Source: Sphagnum compactum
Lineage: Eukaryota; Bryophyta; Sphagnopsida; Sphagnales
Assembly (NCBI GenBank): GCA_965153455.1
Contig: OZ234494.1
Span: 22,630,001 to 22,694,000, forward strand
Length of the DNA stretch: 64,000 nucleotides
Direction: 5' to 3'
Positions 52,173 to 63,218 of this stretch are shown here, one piece after another. The position numbers and the translations under genes are program-made. Every line of letters begins with the position of its first letter. Position 1 is the stretch's first letter. The notes under the pieces were generated by a model that made no database searches, was not told the DNA's origin, and was given only the letters and a program-made list of their open reading frames with translations.

Positions 52173-53860
52173 CAGCTTTCACCACAAGTTACATACCATC
52201 TTTTGGTCCTAAGGAACAAGGAATTGCTTCACATTAATTTGGTCAAAGTCAGTCGGAAGTAAACTGTAGGTCATACAGCAAATTTGATGACATTATACAC
52301 TTTGAAATTCATGAGCATAGAAGACTGCCATCACTTAATCACACAGATATGCAGTTTAGCACTGAGTCTATATTCACCTGCTTGTATAATAAAACATCTC
52401 ACCAAAACATGTACTACAGAAGTTGGTGTACAACTCTCTTTTGTTTGTCTGTAGTCAACTTGCATCTCCTTCCACTAAGGTTGCAGTAAAGCAACATGTG
52501 TTTGTCAACTGGAAGTGATTTTAGTAGTTTCCACTGAAGACTTTGTCATTGGTGTCTTACATTTTATGTAAGGGTTTAAGGTGCATACAAAAAGATATGT
52601 TGTATATAGCCTGTTTCTTTCATTTGCAAATCCTAGCTGACACTCAACAATCATCTTTTTGGTAGATCATTTTTGGTAGGCCACAAGCCTATCAAGTTGT
52701 GAACAATCTACAATTTCTCGCTTGTTGATAGCAATGGTGTCAGTATTTATGAACTTATGAAGGTGAAATATGCAGCCCAACTGGGGTGGACGCATGGGAT
52801 CTGGTTTGAACTCCCAACTTGATGATTTCAATTCTAAATAGTCTTACAATGAATGACTTACCAACAATGAAGTTCTCTGCCACTTTTGATATGTGAATAA
52901 TTCAGGGTTAACTTTTTTCATGGAAGGTGATAATTAGTCAGAATGTTGCTAACTCGTTTGTGCCTAGGGTAAACATGTTGGAAGTCATAAAGCACAGCAG
53001 ATAATTCCTATCGTATCTGGAGGGCATGTTATCAAGTGAAATTTTTCCTCTGCATAAGGGGTATGTGTTTTGTATTTTGAAATGCCCCGACTATTTTTTG
53101 CCAATGCTTTATGTTGGGTAACACTCAAGGAGCCTTGGGTGTGTGCTCATCTTGGGAATTCCCCACTTGTTGGATGTTACCCTACTCATTGCCTACATAT
53201 GGGTTTTCTCACTTCACTAAAATTAATATGAACAAGGATGGGACCCTATAGAGGATTGCAAGGAACTCGCTGAAAATCAGAAAACCAAAATCCATGGAGA
53301 TGGCAAAGAAGATATAGACACCATATTAAAGTGGCTTACTGCATCCTGCAAGTTTGACCATTTGGGTGTAAGGGATCCATTTTGCCCTACATGTAAAAAC
53401 CATTGTTGGCCAGTTATTGAAAATCAACCCAGTTATCAATAAGGGTCCAGTTCTGGGTATGAGATAATATCTGGGCAAAAACCTACCCAGCCTAGTATTA
53501 AGATGAATACCCCACCTATATCCTGATGGGGACCAATAAGTTTCACCCAAGTTGGTTGTTCATTAAATTTTCATTCATTTTTTCATCTAAATATTTTCAT
53601 TTATTTATGTATTTTCTGTTATCCCGAAGACCTAAAACCCTAAACCTTAAACTATCGATTCCACACAAGTCTTCTTTGCCACTCTCTTTTGGCTTTTGTC
53701 ATTCCATTTTGGCTTTCAGCAATGGCCATTTGGTGGTGAATCTAAAGAGATCCTTTTGAGGTGTCCTGTTCTTCAATGGGCACCACCTTCACTCCTTGAA
53801 TGTTATTGCAAGTCTCAATTGAATTCTTGAAAGGACAAGAAATCAATTGGAGATTGAATG
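52173..53860. other. Intergenic, no gene seen
   Basis: No supported coding exon. A later exon of the armadillo gene could be hidden here. A short telomere-like AAACCCTAAACC occurs at 53634-53645, as is frequent in plant DNA. Confidence 0.4.
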
Positions 53861-54029
53861 CCCACATTGGGGGTTAGTTGAAATTGAAGAGTTGTGTGGG
53901 GATGAAATTTAATTGTGGGGAAGTGATTTGGTTACATAGGGGTGTGATTTGGCTTGAATGCATGATCCATTGTCAATAACATGAAAGTGTGGGGCTACTT
54001 TCACTTGTTTTTCCATTTCAATTGTTGCA

Positions 54030-54775
54030 TCTCACCTTGAATTCATGTTTTGTTGTTTGCTCCTTGTTTAGGTTCATATGAATATATGAATGCTTGAATA
54101 GATATTTGTTATTCATGTTTAAACTTTAGACTTTTCAATTGATTGTTCTTTATATCAAAATGTTGTAGAATCTTAATTGCACCTAAAGCCACGATTTAAA
54201 GTTTTGTTTGTGCTTGCATAGAAATTATTCATAATTCAAAGAGATCTTGTGTTACAACTTGTTCCTTCCATTCCTTTTTTCAAATTTTCCAACAGTAGGG
54301 CCCAACTCGCTTTTGAAATTCATTGTGAACTCATGTTTTAGGGTTCATATGTGCATATGCATGCTTAAGGATCGCTTGTTAATTGTATATTGTGTTTTGA
54401 GATGATTTTTCCTTGCCTTAGATTGTTGTAAAATTATATTTCCACCTACATCCACAATTTAGGGTTATGTTTATGCATGTAGTTAACAAGAAGATGTCAA
54501 AAACCATAACCAACTTGCCATTTGAAATGATCTTGTGTCAAAAATTGTCCTTTCCATTCTTTTTGTCAATTCTTTTAACTTGCATTTGAAATTCATTGTG
54601 ATCTCATGGTTTAGGATGTAAGGTCATGAATTGTTTTTGTGTTGAGTCTTGAAGTGATTGTCTTGCTTCAAAGTGTTGCAAGATTCTTATTGCATATGTA
54701 GCCATAATTTAGGCCTCTATGCATGCATGTAATCAACAAGAAGTTCATAAATATCATAGCCTATTATCCAAGGGT
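54030..54775. repeat. About 280-bp tandem repeat, three diverged units
   Basis: Units begin with the type ATTCATGTTTTAGGGTTCAT, continue with TGTTGTAAAATTCT and ATTGCACCTA.AGCCACAATTTA blocks, then GCATGTAGTTAACAAGAAG and TTGTCCTTTCCATTCTTTTT. Starts are near 54040, 54320 and 54590. No coding frame is kept across units. Confidence 0.7.
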
Positions 54776-56234
54776 TTTACCCCTCATTATAAAAAAATGT
54801 AACTTTTTCAACTGGGCAAATTGATTAGAAAATACATCAATTGTCACCATGTTCAACTTGACCAAAGTGTCATTTTGGACAAGTTGATTTGAACTTAACC
54901 ATTTCAATTGAGTCTTTTTTATTAGTTTTCTTAACTAGATTTTTGACTAATCAACAATATTTTGACAATGACTATATATATGATTTTAAATATTTTAGTA
55001 ATATTAATTATAATATATTATAATAATAAGTTAATATAATATAATAATTATTTAACTACCTAGATGGCTTAACAATTAATATAAAAATAAATAATATTAA
55101 AACTATTTATCTACCTACCTACCTACTCTGTTTAACTTAGGCCCCCTAGGTTAAGCAACCAAGTTTAGTCCACGTTGCCTAAGCGATCTAAGTTACCTAT
55201 CTAGGCCATCTAAGGCCAAGGGTAACCTAAATAACTAAGGTTGCAAGTGTGAAAACTTGAATTCTTCATCTTCATTTTGAGAAATCAAGTCCTTACCATT
55301 ATATTACCACTTCAAAAAACGAAATATTTTGTCAACATATTGTAATGAATTACATTGAATTTTTTTGTTTTGATGTCCATATTGTAATATTAATCAACGA
55401 ACTTCAATTTTTTAACATTACTTATTTAATAGGTTATGCCATGTACCGAGGTACTTATTAGTAGGTGCATGTACCTAGATATCATGTAAGTACCTAGGCT
55501 TCATAGGCTACATACATGTTATTAACTTAATTTAAGAATTTAAATAATTATTAATAATTATAAATTATTGATTATATAATATTAATTATTGATCATGGGT
55601 TATTTAATATTAATGACTGATTAGAAGTCACGCATTTATTGGTCCATTGTCTTTAGGCTACAAATAGAAGTTGTATAACTCCTCCAAGCACATCCATGGT
55701 TATTTGAATTGTTAAAAAAGGTCAAGAATTGATAAAGATGTGGCCATTCAAAGTTTGAAAGGTCAAAAACACCCAAAACAAATCCCTTGTACACTTGAAA
55801 ATGCATGCACAAACTTTTGCCCACCTATGACTAAACAATCACATATACATCTATATACATTATCTATGTCCCAATCACTAGGATGGATGACTTGCAAAGT
55901 GAACAAAAATGTGTGTTTAATGTCTAACTTTGTGTTCAATGACAAAGATTTACACTAAACAAAGGCAACCAAATCAGTGGACACTAATTTGTGAGGGCTT
56001 AAAAAATCTTAATTTTTTAATAAATGGCCATGTGCAATGGGTCTGTGGGCACCATGGGTGTGGTGTATTTGTTCAAATGGAACACCATTACGTTCCGATT
56101 CATCATCTTCTTTTCAACTTGACCCTACAATACCAAAAAATTTCAAGTGTGTTTAACATTTCACAAGGGTGTGATCATGTTGTGAAAGCTTTACGTTTAA
56201 ATTGTGAAGTTCACAATTGTTGTTTTTGTGAAGG
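54776..56234. other. AT-rich intergenic DNA
   Basis: Very AT-rich, with runs such as TAATATAATATAATAATT near 55030-55080 and short direct repeats of CTACCTACCTACC. No gene is supported; the frame at 55930-56382 lacks any family pattern. Confidence 0.5.
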
Positions 56235-56660
56235 TGCTAGCCTATTGGCCTTCTTCATCTTCATGTTGGTGTTGATGTTCTCAAGCTACAAGTTGCAATT
56301 GTTGTCTTTTATGTGTTGTCTTCTTATTTTCAAGGTGCAAATAGTCTTTTTTTGCATTGGTTTGCATGTTTTCAAGCCATAGTTGTCCTTCTCTTTTTGT
56401 TGGTTTTCATGTTCTCAAGTTACAACCATCTTCCTCTTTGCATTGGTCTTCTTGGTCTCAAGTTGTTGCCATCCTCCTTTTCATGTTGGTTTTCTTATTT
56501 TCAAGTTTGAACTAACTTCCTGTAGTGTTGGTCTTCATGTTATTAAGGTACAACCATCCTTTATTTCGCATTGGTATTCTTGTGTTCAAGTTCAACCTCT
56601 TTTTCACATTGGTTTTTGTGTTCTCAAGTTGTAATCGACTTCTTCTATGTGTTGGCCTTT
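56235..56660. repeat. About 55-60-bp minisatellite
   Basis: About seven or eight diverged units with the core TTGGTCTTCATGTTCTCAAG and a TACAACCATCCTCCTTT spacer. It gives overlapping hydrophobic frames in all three phases (56313-56816), which are a by-product of the repeat. Confidence 0.8.
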
Positions 56661-59058
56661 TTATTGGTCTGGTTATTAACCATGCGCCTCATTGTAATCA
56701 TCTTGTTGTTGGTCTTGTTGCTAGCCATCTTCCAATTCAAAATTATTTTGTTATTAATCATGTTGTTAATTCCTTCCCCTCCCCCCCCATCTCATCTTAA
56801 TTACTTAATAAAATGATGCAATCTTGTTGCAATGTGTTATCATGCAAGCATTTTAACCTTTGCATGACTCTTAGCCTTTTCGTTGAACTTATGTTGTAAG
56901 GTTAACACCTTTGTACCTTGATTCTTGTGCCCTACAACCTACTTGGAAACTTTGGTGCAAACAATTTTTAGTGTCCCTCACCATTGCAGACCAAACTGCA
57001 ATAAATGTAATTCTTTCATCTCTATTGGTAGCATGTTTTGTTACCCATTCTTTCATAATTAAATAATATGTTACTTTGGTAGTCTTTTTTTTCCCCTCTC
57101 CTTTTGTTTTGTTTCTTTAATTTCCTTTGCAATTGTCTTGTCCATCATAATATATTTATATATTTTATGGAAGTCACAACATGTGATTATAAATAATTGA
57201 TTAACAGTTCTTTACCTTTGGTGTGTCTTGTAGGCAAATGAAATAGCAACAAAAGATTGTGGAAGTTCATTGATTCGTATGTTAAATTTGCTATTCTTAC
57301 TATTCTTATACGTGATCAAAATTGGTAAGGTTATCTAGGTTTACTACATTGATTTCATGTAGCCTTTTTTCTATCATTGTAAGGCCAGTAAACATATTTA
57401 TGTAAGAACATTGTTCAGTTTCTAACTTGATATTAATAACTACTATTGTTCTACAATGAATTAATGTGTGTATATGGACAAGGTATGTAGTAGTTGATTC
57501 TACTTCACATTGTTGTTCTTAATTAGGTTGTTCATTTGATGAGCAGTCTTCTTCACCTTTTCATTGTTTGGTGATGTTATGTAAATGTGTGAAGGTTAGA
57601 TCTTGTTGTCCACTACCTTGGGGTTATAGGGTGAATACCTATAATTTTAAATTTAGACTTAATGTTTTTTTTTGTTAATGAATGGTTTAAGGTTTAGTGA
57701 TCTACACATCTAATTAAAACGATCTCGCCTAATTCCATGTAGTTAGTTCATTATGGCCATTGCCACAATCCTTGGCTTTCTTTAATGATGTTTTAAACAA
57801 CTTAAAACATGAAACATCTAAAGGTTAAAGCTATAAGAAGGTAAAATGATAAATTATAATCCAAATTCATGGACTTGTTTTATTACCTTTAGGTTTACAT
57901 GATTGCCATGTCCATTTAGAATTAATAATTGTTGATTAGTTAGAAACATTCCATGTGAAACATATATTTTTAAGAAACAAGAACTTTTTGGATAAGAAAT
58001 TAGTCATCCAAGCCTTAGTTTGCATTGTCACACATGTTTTCGGTTTCCAAAACATAATGATTAAAGTCCTTAAAGTCCTTCCACATTAAAATGATATTTG
58101 ATGCACATGTGCATGTTGTGGGTATGAAAATGTAGTTGTGGCAAGGTTAAGCTTGTTGAAATTTGGTATAGATTGTGTAAACTAACGGCAATGTAAATGT
58201 TTCTCGTACCTTTCTATGTAAATCTTATCTATGATATTTGTCCTTCCATCTAGTCTTAATGTTAATATTGTTAGATATGTTTCCTTCATTCTTATGTTTC
58301 CATTAAGATCTTCTTTCTACACTTTTCTATTTATTTTCAAACTTGATTTTTGTTTCTCTACATATTTTACATTTATTTTTGAGCTCTAACTTCCTATTGT
58401 AGTTTTCAACTTTATTGCAATAAAAATTAGAAGTTCTAAAAAAGATTGTAAATCTCCTCTATGGCATTTGGTAGGGAAGATACATTTTGTAAATAGGCAA
58501 TTGAGAGTAAAAAGCTTGTTGGTTTGTTGGAATTTTTTACGGGAAATGCAAAGTGCTCCAAAATAGGGGAATAAGCTTATTGGCTTCTCATTTGGGTTGC
58601 TAATAAATGTCTATGTTTGCAAGATCCAAAAACTATATTGTTGCTAATAATTGTGCATGGTTATTAGATCCAAAGATTAGATTAACTTGATGAGGCTTTT
58701 GCATTATGAGATTGTTAGGATTTTTTTATAAATTAATGTTCCATTGCATGCCTTTAAACATGACAAATTCACTCCCTTTAACCAAACAATTGCCCTTGCT
58801 TCTATTGTTGAATTAAGATTTTTTTTGATTCAAAGCACCCCCAATAACCAACCTTTGCTTTTGTTTATGTTGTTGAAATCTTAAACAAATGTGCCCAAAC
58901 CACACCTAAACCAAACATTTCATTCAGTAAAGGTGAACATTTTTTCCCTTAAATGGTTTCATATGACATCCATAACAAAATGACACCTTTGCTACCACAT
59001 TTAAAGTATTGCGAAAGTGGGCTCAAATCACCTTTACAAAGAACCTTCACTAAAATCG
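56661..59058. other. AT-rich intergenic DNA, no gene seen
   Basis: No open frame, RNA gene or clear element is supported. Confidence 0.5.
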
Positions 59059-59098
59059 TTAAGTTACTCTTAATAATGTATTATTAAGAGTAACTTAA
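59059..59098. repeat. Perfect 40-base palindrome
   Basis: Arms TTAAGTTACTCTTAATAAT and its exact complement are separated by only GT. Too short to be a whole MITE; it could be a foldback remnant or a cruciform-forming site. Confidence 0.9.
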
Positions 59099-59275
59099 CC
59101 CACACCCATAACCGAAGGGTCACAATATTACCACACTGTCTCTCCCTCTCTCTTTGATCTATCTACTTATATAATATCCTTGGGTGGTCGTCCTTTCCAT
59201 CCATCCGTCCCGTCATCCATCCATCCAAGTTCTTCATCTCGGAAGAAGAAGATGATGGAAGAGGAGGAGGACGAA

Positions 59276-59440
59276 TGGCAGCAGCAGATTGGTGGAGGAG
59301 GAGAAGTTTGGATTAGCAACAGCAGTAGCAGATTGGTGGAGGAGGAGAAGTTTGGATTAGCAACAGCAGCAACAGATTGGCGGAGGAGGAGAGTTTGGAT
59401 TAGCAACAGCAGCAGCAGATTGGTGGAGGAGGAGAGTTTG
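59276..59440. repeat. About 45-bp tandem repeat before the ABC1K relic
   Basis: Four units of GCAGATTGGTGGAGGAGGAG followed by AAGTTTGGATTAGCAACAGC. Within one open frame the unit is read in different phases (QIGGGGEVWISN, RLVEEEKFGLAT, DWRRRRVWISN), so there is no sign of selection on the encoded peptide. Confidence 0.85.
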
Positions 59441-59464
59441 GTTGTAGGTTGTTTTGCAGGTGGT

Positions 59465-60058
59465 ATGACAGAGCTGAAGAAAAAGGAGAAGAGGAAGAGG
59501 TTTGTGAAATGGGTGAAGGAAGGGTTGTTGCGATTGGGGCCAACTTTCATCAAAATTGGGCAACAATTCTCCACCCGTGTTGACATTCTTGTTCAGAAGT
59601 ATGTCGATTAATTGGCAGAGCTGCAGGTCAGTAGTACAAATTGCAATCTTTCTGCAGTAGCAGCAGCAGTAGCAGCTCATGATCTCTCTCCATGATCTTT
59701 TCTGCTTCCCTGCATGACCATCTTTCTCTTCACAATCTTTCTGCAGCTCTGCATGATCTTTCTCTTCAGGCTCTTCTCTGCAACTCTGCATGGTTGTTCT
59801 CTTCATGGTCTTTTTGCAGCTGCTCCACATGATCTTTCTCTTCATGATCTTTTTCTTCCTCTTCATCAAAGAGGAGAAATTTAGGAATAATTTTCTATTT
59901 TTGCTGAAGGTTGGATGTTTGTTTTTCCTGTGAGAAGGATCAAGTGCCACCATTTGAGTCAGAGACAATTGTGAGAATCATAGAGACAGAGCTTGGCCAA
60001 CCAGTAGATGTGATATTTGATCAATTTGACCGGGACCCCATTGTTGCTGCCAGTCTGG
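59465..60058 (+). pseudogene. Truncated ABC1K (UbiB/ADCK-type atypical kinase) copy
   Basis: Two adjoining exons match the N-terminal part of the ABC1 kinase domain of plastid or mitochondrial ABC1K proteins, which act in quinone and lipid metabolism. Exon 1 (homology 59465-59626) has VKEGLLRLGPTFIKIGQQFS and RVDILVQKYVD. Then comes an in-frame TAA (59609-59611) where Gln is expected, followed by LAELQ and a GTCAGT donor. Exon 2 (59938-60058) has [20 protein letters not shown] and [20 protein letters not shown], then a GTATGT donor. The later exons, with the catalytic Lys and metal-binding residues, are not found downstream. The splice sites are intact, so it arose from genomic DNA and not from mRNA. 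The conserved KxGQ part is present, but a functional kinase cannot be made. Confidence 0.85.
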
Positions 60059-61176
60059 GTATGTCTTTCTTTGGCTGCTGCCAGTCACACCCATTTGCAC
60101 CTTTGTTGTGATTGTTGTGGAAAGTGGGGGATGCCAGGAAGAAGAAGAAGAAGACAAAGAAAAACAAGAAGAAGAAGAAGAAGATGGATTGATGTGGGGG
60201 TACCCACTAGTTGTATACATTAAAATGGGCAACTCCTCCTCTCCCCCCCCCACCCACAAACGGAACACACCGTGAAACAAAACCACACATAATGATGGAT
60301 GAAAAAATTCACACGGAGCTACTCCTAGCATGTTAACCACACACTAAAAACATCCTTCCTTCCAAACTGTGATGCACCAAAGAGACTAAACCCAAAAAAA
60401 AAAAACTTTCATCCAAATGTTGTCGCTCATGGGCGTGTTATTGAACAACGGAAAGGCGAATGGCAAACTCTCACCAGCTGTTCGGACACCGGCCATTGAA
60501 CAATGAAGGGCCTGTCTACCCTAGTGGGTTAATACAGGTTACAACTTGCAATGACTTTCTAAAGTTTGGTAGGTACTTTGGTGGGTGGGTGGGTCACTGG
60601 GTGGGTGTGTATGCACTTTGTGTATGCTAATTAGGTAGGTCTGTACTTTAGTAGGTAGGTTTGTGTGTGTGTACTTGGGTAGGTAGGTAGGTCTGTACTC
60701 TAGGTGGTAGGTACGTAGGTACACAATTTTGATTGATGAGGACCAGCTGCCTGCCTGCGTGCCTGCCTGCGTGCCTGCGTGCCTGCCACCACACGCCGTA
60801 GCACACGTAAGTAGTTGAATTGGCCACACGTTTTAAAACGCCACTTTGACTTGTTACCTAACGTGCTGTGAAGCGTCGACAGCCACATTTATGGCTCAAA
60901 AATCTGACTGACACTATGATTGATTGGGAGCGAGGATTTTTTTTCAAAAAGTGACCGTTGGAACAAAGCGTGCAGCACGTCATCATCCATCCTTTGTTAG
61001 AAACACTCACTGACACCATATAAAATCATTGGGAACTCTGAAATCATCATTGGGAACGAAGAAAAATAGCAAAGGAAATTAAGTTTTTATTCTTATCTTT
61101 TATTTATTTTTATGGATGATGTTTTTTGGACCAACCCTGCTGGGTTAATTCAATGTAAACACTTGCACCGATTTAT
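60059..61176. other. Intergenic with simple repeats
   Basis: Contains (GAA)n at about 60138-60186, GGTAGGT-rich DNA at 60565-60722 and a (GCCTGCGT)n-like stretch at 60749-60788. No gene is supported, and no continuation of ABC1K. Confidence 0.55.
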
Positions 61177-61399
61177 GGGAAATTTTAAATTCACACCTTT
61201 TTTGGTTAAATTCACACCCTTTCTTCGTGCGTCCGATTATATGCAGATTAAATTTGAGTGTGTCTGCCCCACCCCCCTGTAAACAGTACGCGCAACGCAA
61301 TAGGAGATGGAGTTTAGTCTGCATATAATCTGCATATAATCGGATGCGCGAAGAAAGGGTGTGAATTCAACCAAAAAAGGTGTGAATTTGAAATTTTCC
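61177..61399. mobile_element. Foldback/MITE-like element with about 70-bp inverted arms
   Basis: The left arm (61177-61247, GGGAAATTTTAAATTCACAC to CGATTATATGCAGA) is the near-exact inverse of the right arm (about 61330-61399). The spacer is about 80 bases and TCTGCATATAA is repeated within it. Possible 5-bp target duplication TTTAT at 61172-61176 and 61400-61404; in AT-rich DNA this could be chance. No coding capacity. Confidence 0.85.
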
Positions 61400-61620
61400 T
61401 TTATTAATTAATTAATTATTTTTCCCCCCTGTGATACACGCCTGGTATCATGAGGAAAAAAAAAATCGATTTCGATCTTTTTACATTGGTTAAGCCTTTG
61501 GCTTTAAGCTTAGCTTTACATTACATGCAAAGAAAGCATCATCGATTTTTTTTTTTTCCTTTGTATTTTGCGTATTTTCATAAGCCGCAAAGACTTGCCA
61601 TTTTTTTCCTTTGTATTTTC

Positions 61621-61910
61621 AAGAATTATGAAACTCGAATATTTCACCATGCAAAAATATAATCTTCAAGAAATCCTCTTAAGGAAAAACCAAAATCCTT
61701 CAAGATATTATAGCTCTATAACTAATCTCGAGTTTCAACACAAGCCAAAATATACCATCTTTCAAAAATCCTCATATAATAAAATAGACCTATTATTATT
61801 ATTATTATTATTACCTATAGGGGCCAAAATCCATTAAGCTACTATACTCTATAATGAATCTAAACACAATATCCTTAAGGGCCTTGGAAGGCAAGGCCAA
61901 CAAAATACAA
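61621..61910 (-). repeat. Dispersed repeat B, second copy (inverted)
   Basis: Reverse-complement match to 24370-24630 across nearly the whole length, from AATTATGAAACTCGAATATT to CCTTGGAAGGCAAGGCCAA. An (ATT)n run at about 61792-61812 marks an expansion not present in the other copy. Confidence 0.75.
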
Positions 61911-63218
61911 GAGGGACTTGTGACTTTGATTGCACCCCCTTGGAAAAAAGAAGAAGAAGAAAAACAAAGAAGAGTTTTGGCCTAGTTTAAGGGTCTGGTA
62001 GCTTAAGGGTCTTCGTGGACGAGAAATTCAGAAGATGAATGAAATATTGCTGGTGAAATGGAAATAGAGAGGAGTCGGATGTGGAAATTCAAATTTTGGA
62101 TGATACTGCTCCCTGTCGTCGTGACTCGTCTTTCCCCACTGTGTCAACGTCTGTTTGTGCGCGCCCGTGGTGCGTTGCAGACGCTTTTTTGTTGCAGACA
62201 ATTGTGCCTCTGCGAAACTCTGAAGACGAAGAGGAAGAAGAAGAAGAAGAAGAAAAAGAGGAGGAGGAGAACAACAACAAGGTGTGTGGCTTGCAGCAAT
62301 GCAGAAGCAACGGGGAAGACAAAGTCTTCTTATTTATTTATTTATTTATTTTTGGGAGCAAGGTGGGGGGGGAGATGCTCAACGGCAAGGAACAACAGTT
62401 CTTCTCTTCCGAGAGATTTGGATCATAGAGCAATAGAGTAGGAGGAAGATTGAGGTGGATGCTGCTGGTGCGTCGTGTGTGGGGAGTCTCTATCAGCGCG
62501 CCCGTGTTTGGGTAGTGGGAAAAAAACAGACCGTCTGTTTTGGTGTTTTTTCCCCTATGGTTTTCAGATGACGATGATGCTTGTAGAATCGGAAGTCCTC
62601 CTGAAGTTGGACCAAAATTTTGTCGACACTCGGGTGCGCTACTTGAGGAGGGAGGAGACATCATCACGTTTTGTGTGTCAAGGATTTTTGGGGGAAGTTT
62701 GGGCATGTATTTGAACGGAGTTCAAGCCGCAACTGGTTGCGAATGGGCCACATTTTGCCCACGCAAGAGTGTTGCTGAAACTTCTTTTCGGAGCAACAAG
62801 CCTTTGAGGGCTACTACATGGTGAGAAACGGTCCGAGGAGGAGTAGAGGAGAAGCAGAAGAAACAGCTTGCTAATAATCACGTCAGTTCTCGTGCGAAGA
62901 AGACAGAAAGAAGTAAGAACTTTCCTCCATCTCTCTGTGTTTGCTCGCTCTAGGAATCAATAGGTGAGCAAAGTTGACATTCTAAAGAGCAATAGCATCA
63001 CTGCGGCATGGAGAAACATAGCTGTCTTTTTTCTAGGGTTTTCTGCAATGGAATTCTTTGGTCTGTTGAATCTTGGAGTTCTTCAACTGGTGGATAATCA
63101 TCTCTGTTTTTCATATCTCTGACTCCGCCCCTCAGCTTCCCCCTGATTTGCAATATATACCTTGCACATTTCTGTTTGTAGAAAAGCACAGCAATTATAG
63201 AAAAGAAGGGAGATTAAG
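61911..63218. other. Probable promoter/leader of the last gene
   Basis: GC content rises, with GAAGAA and TTTATTTA runs at 62227-62270 and 62330-62352. Overlapping frames of 90-130 codons in both directions (62058-62824) show no domain. A TTTCTAGGGTTTTC motif occurs at 63030-63043. Likely leader, possibly with an intron, for the gene at 63219. Confidence 0.4.

Noticed and set aside
53634-53645. Telomere-like CCCTAAACC repeats here and near 40735, 22412 and 25465
   Set aside because: Only one or two units each, which is common in plant promoters and repeats; not a telomere.
62058-62824. Several frames of 79-127 codons
   Set aside because: They overlap on both strands, pass through GAA and TTTA runs and show no domain; more likely leader sequence.
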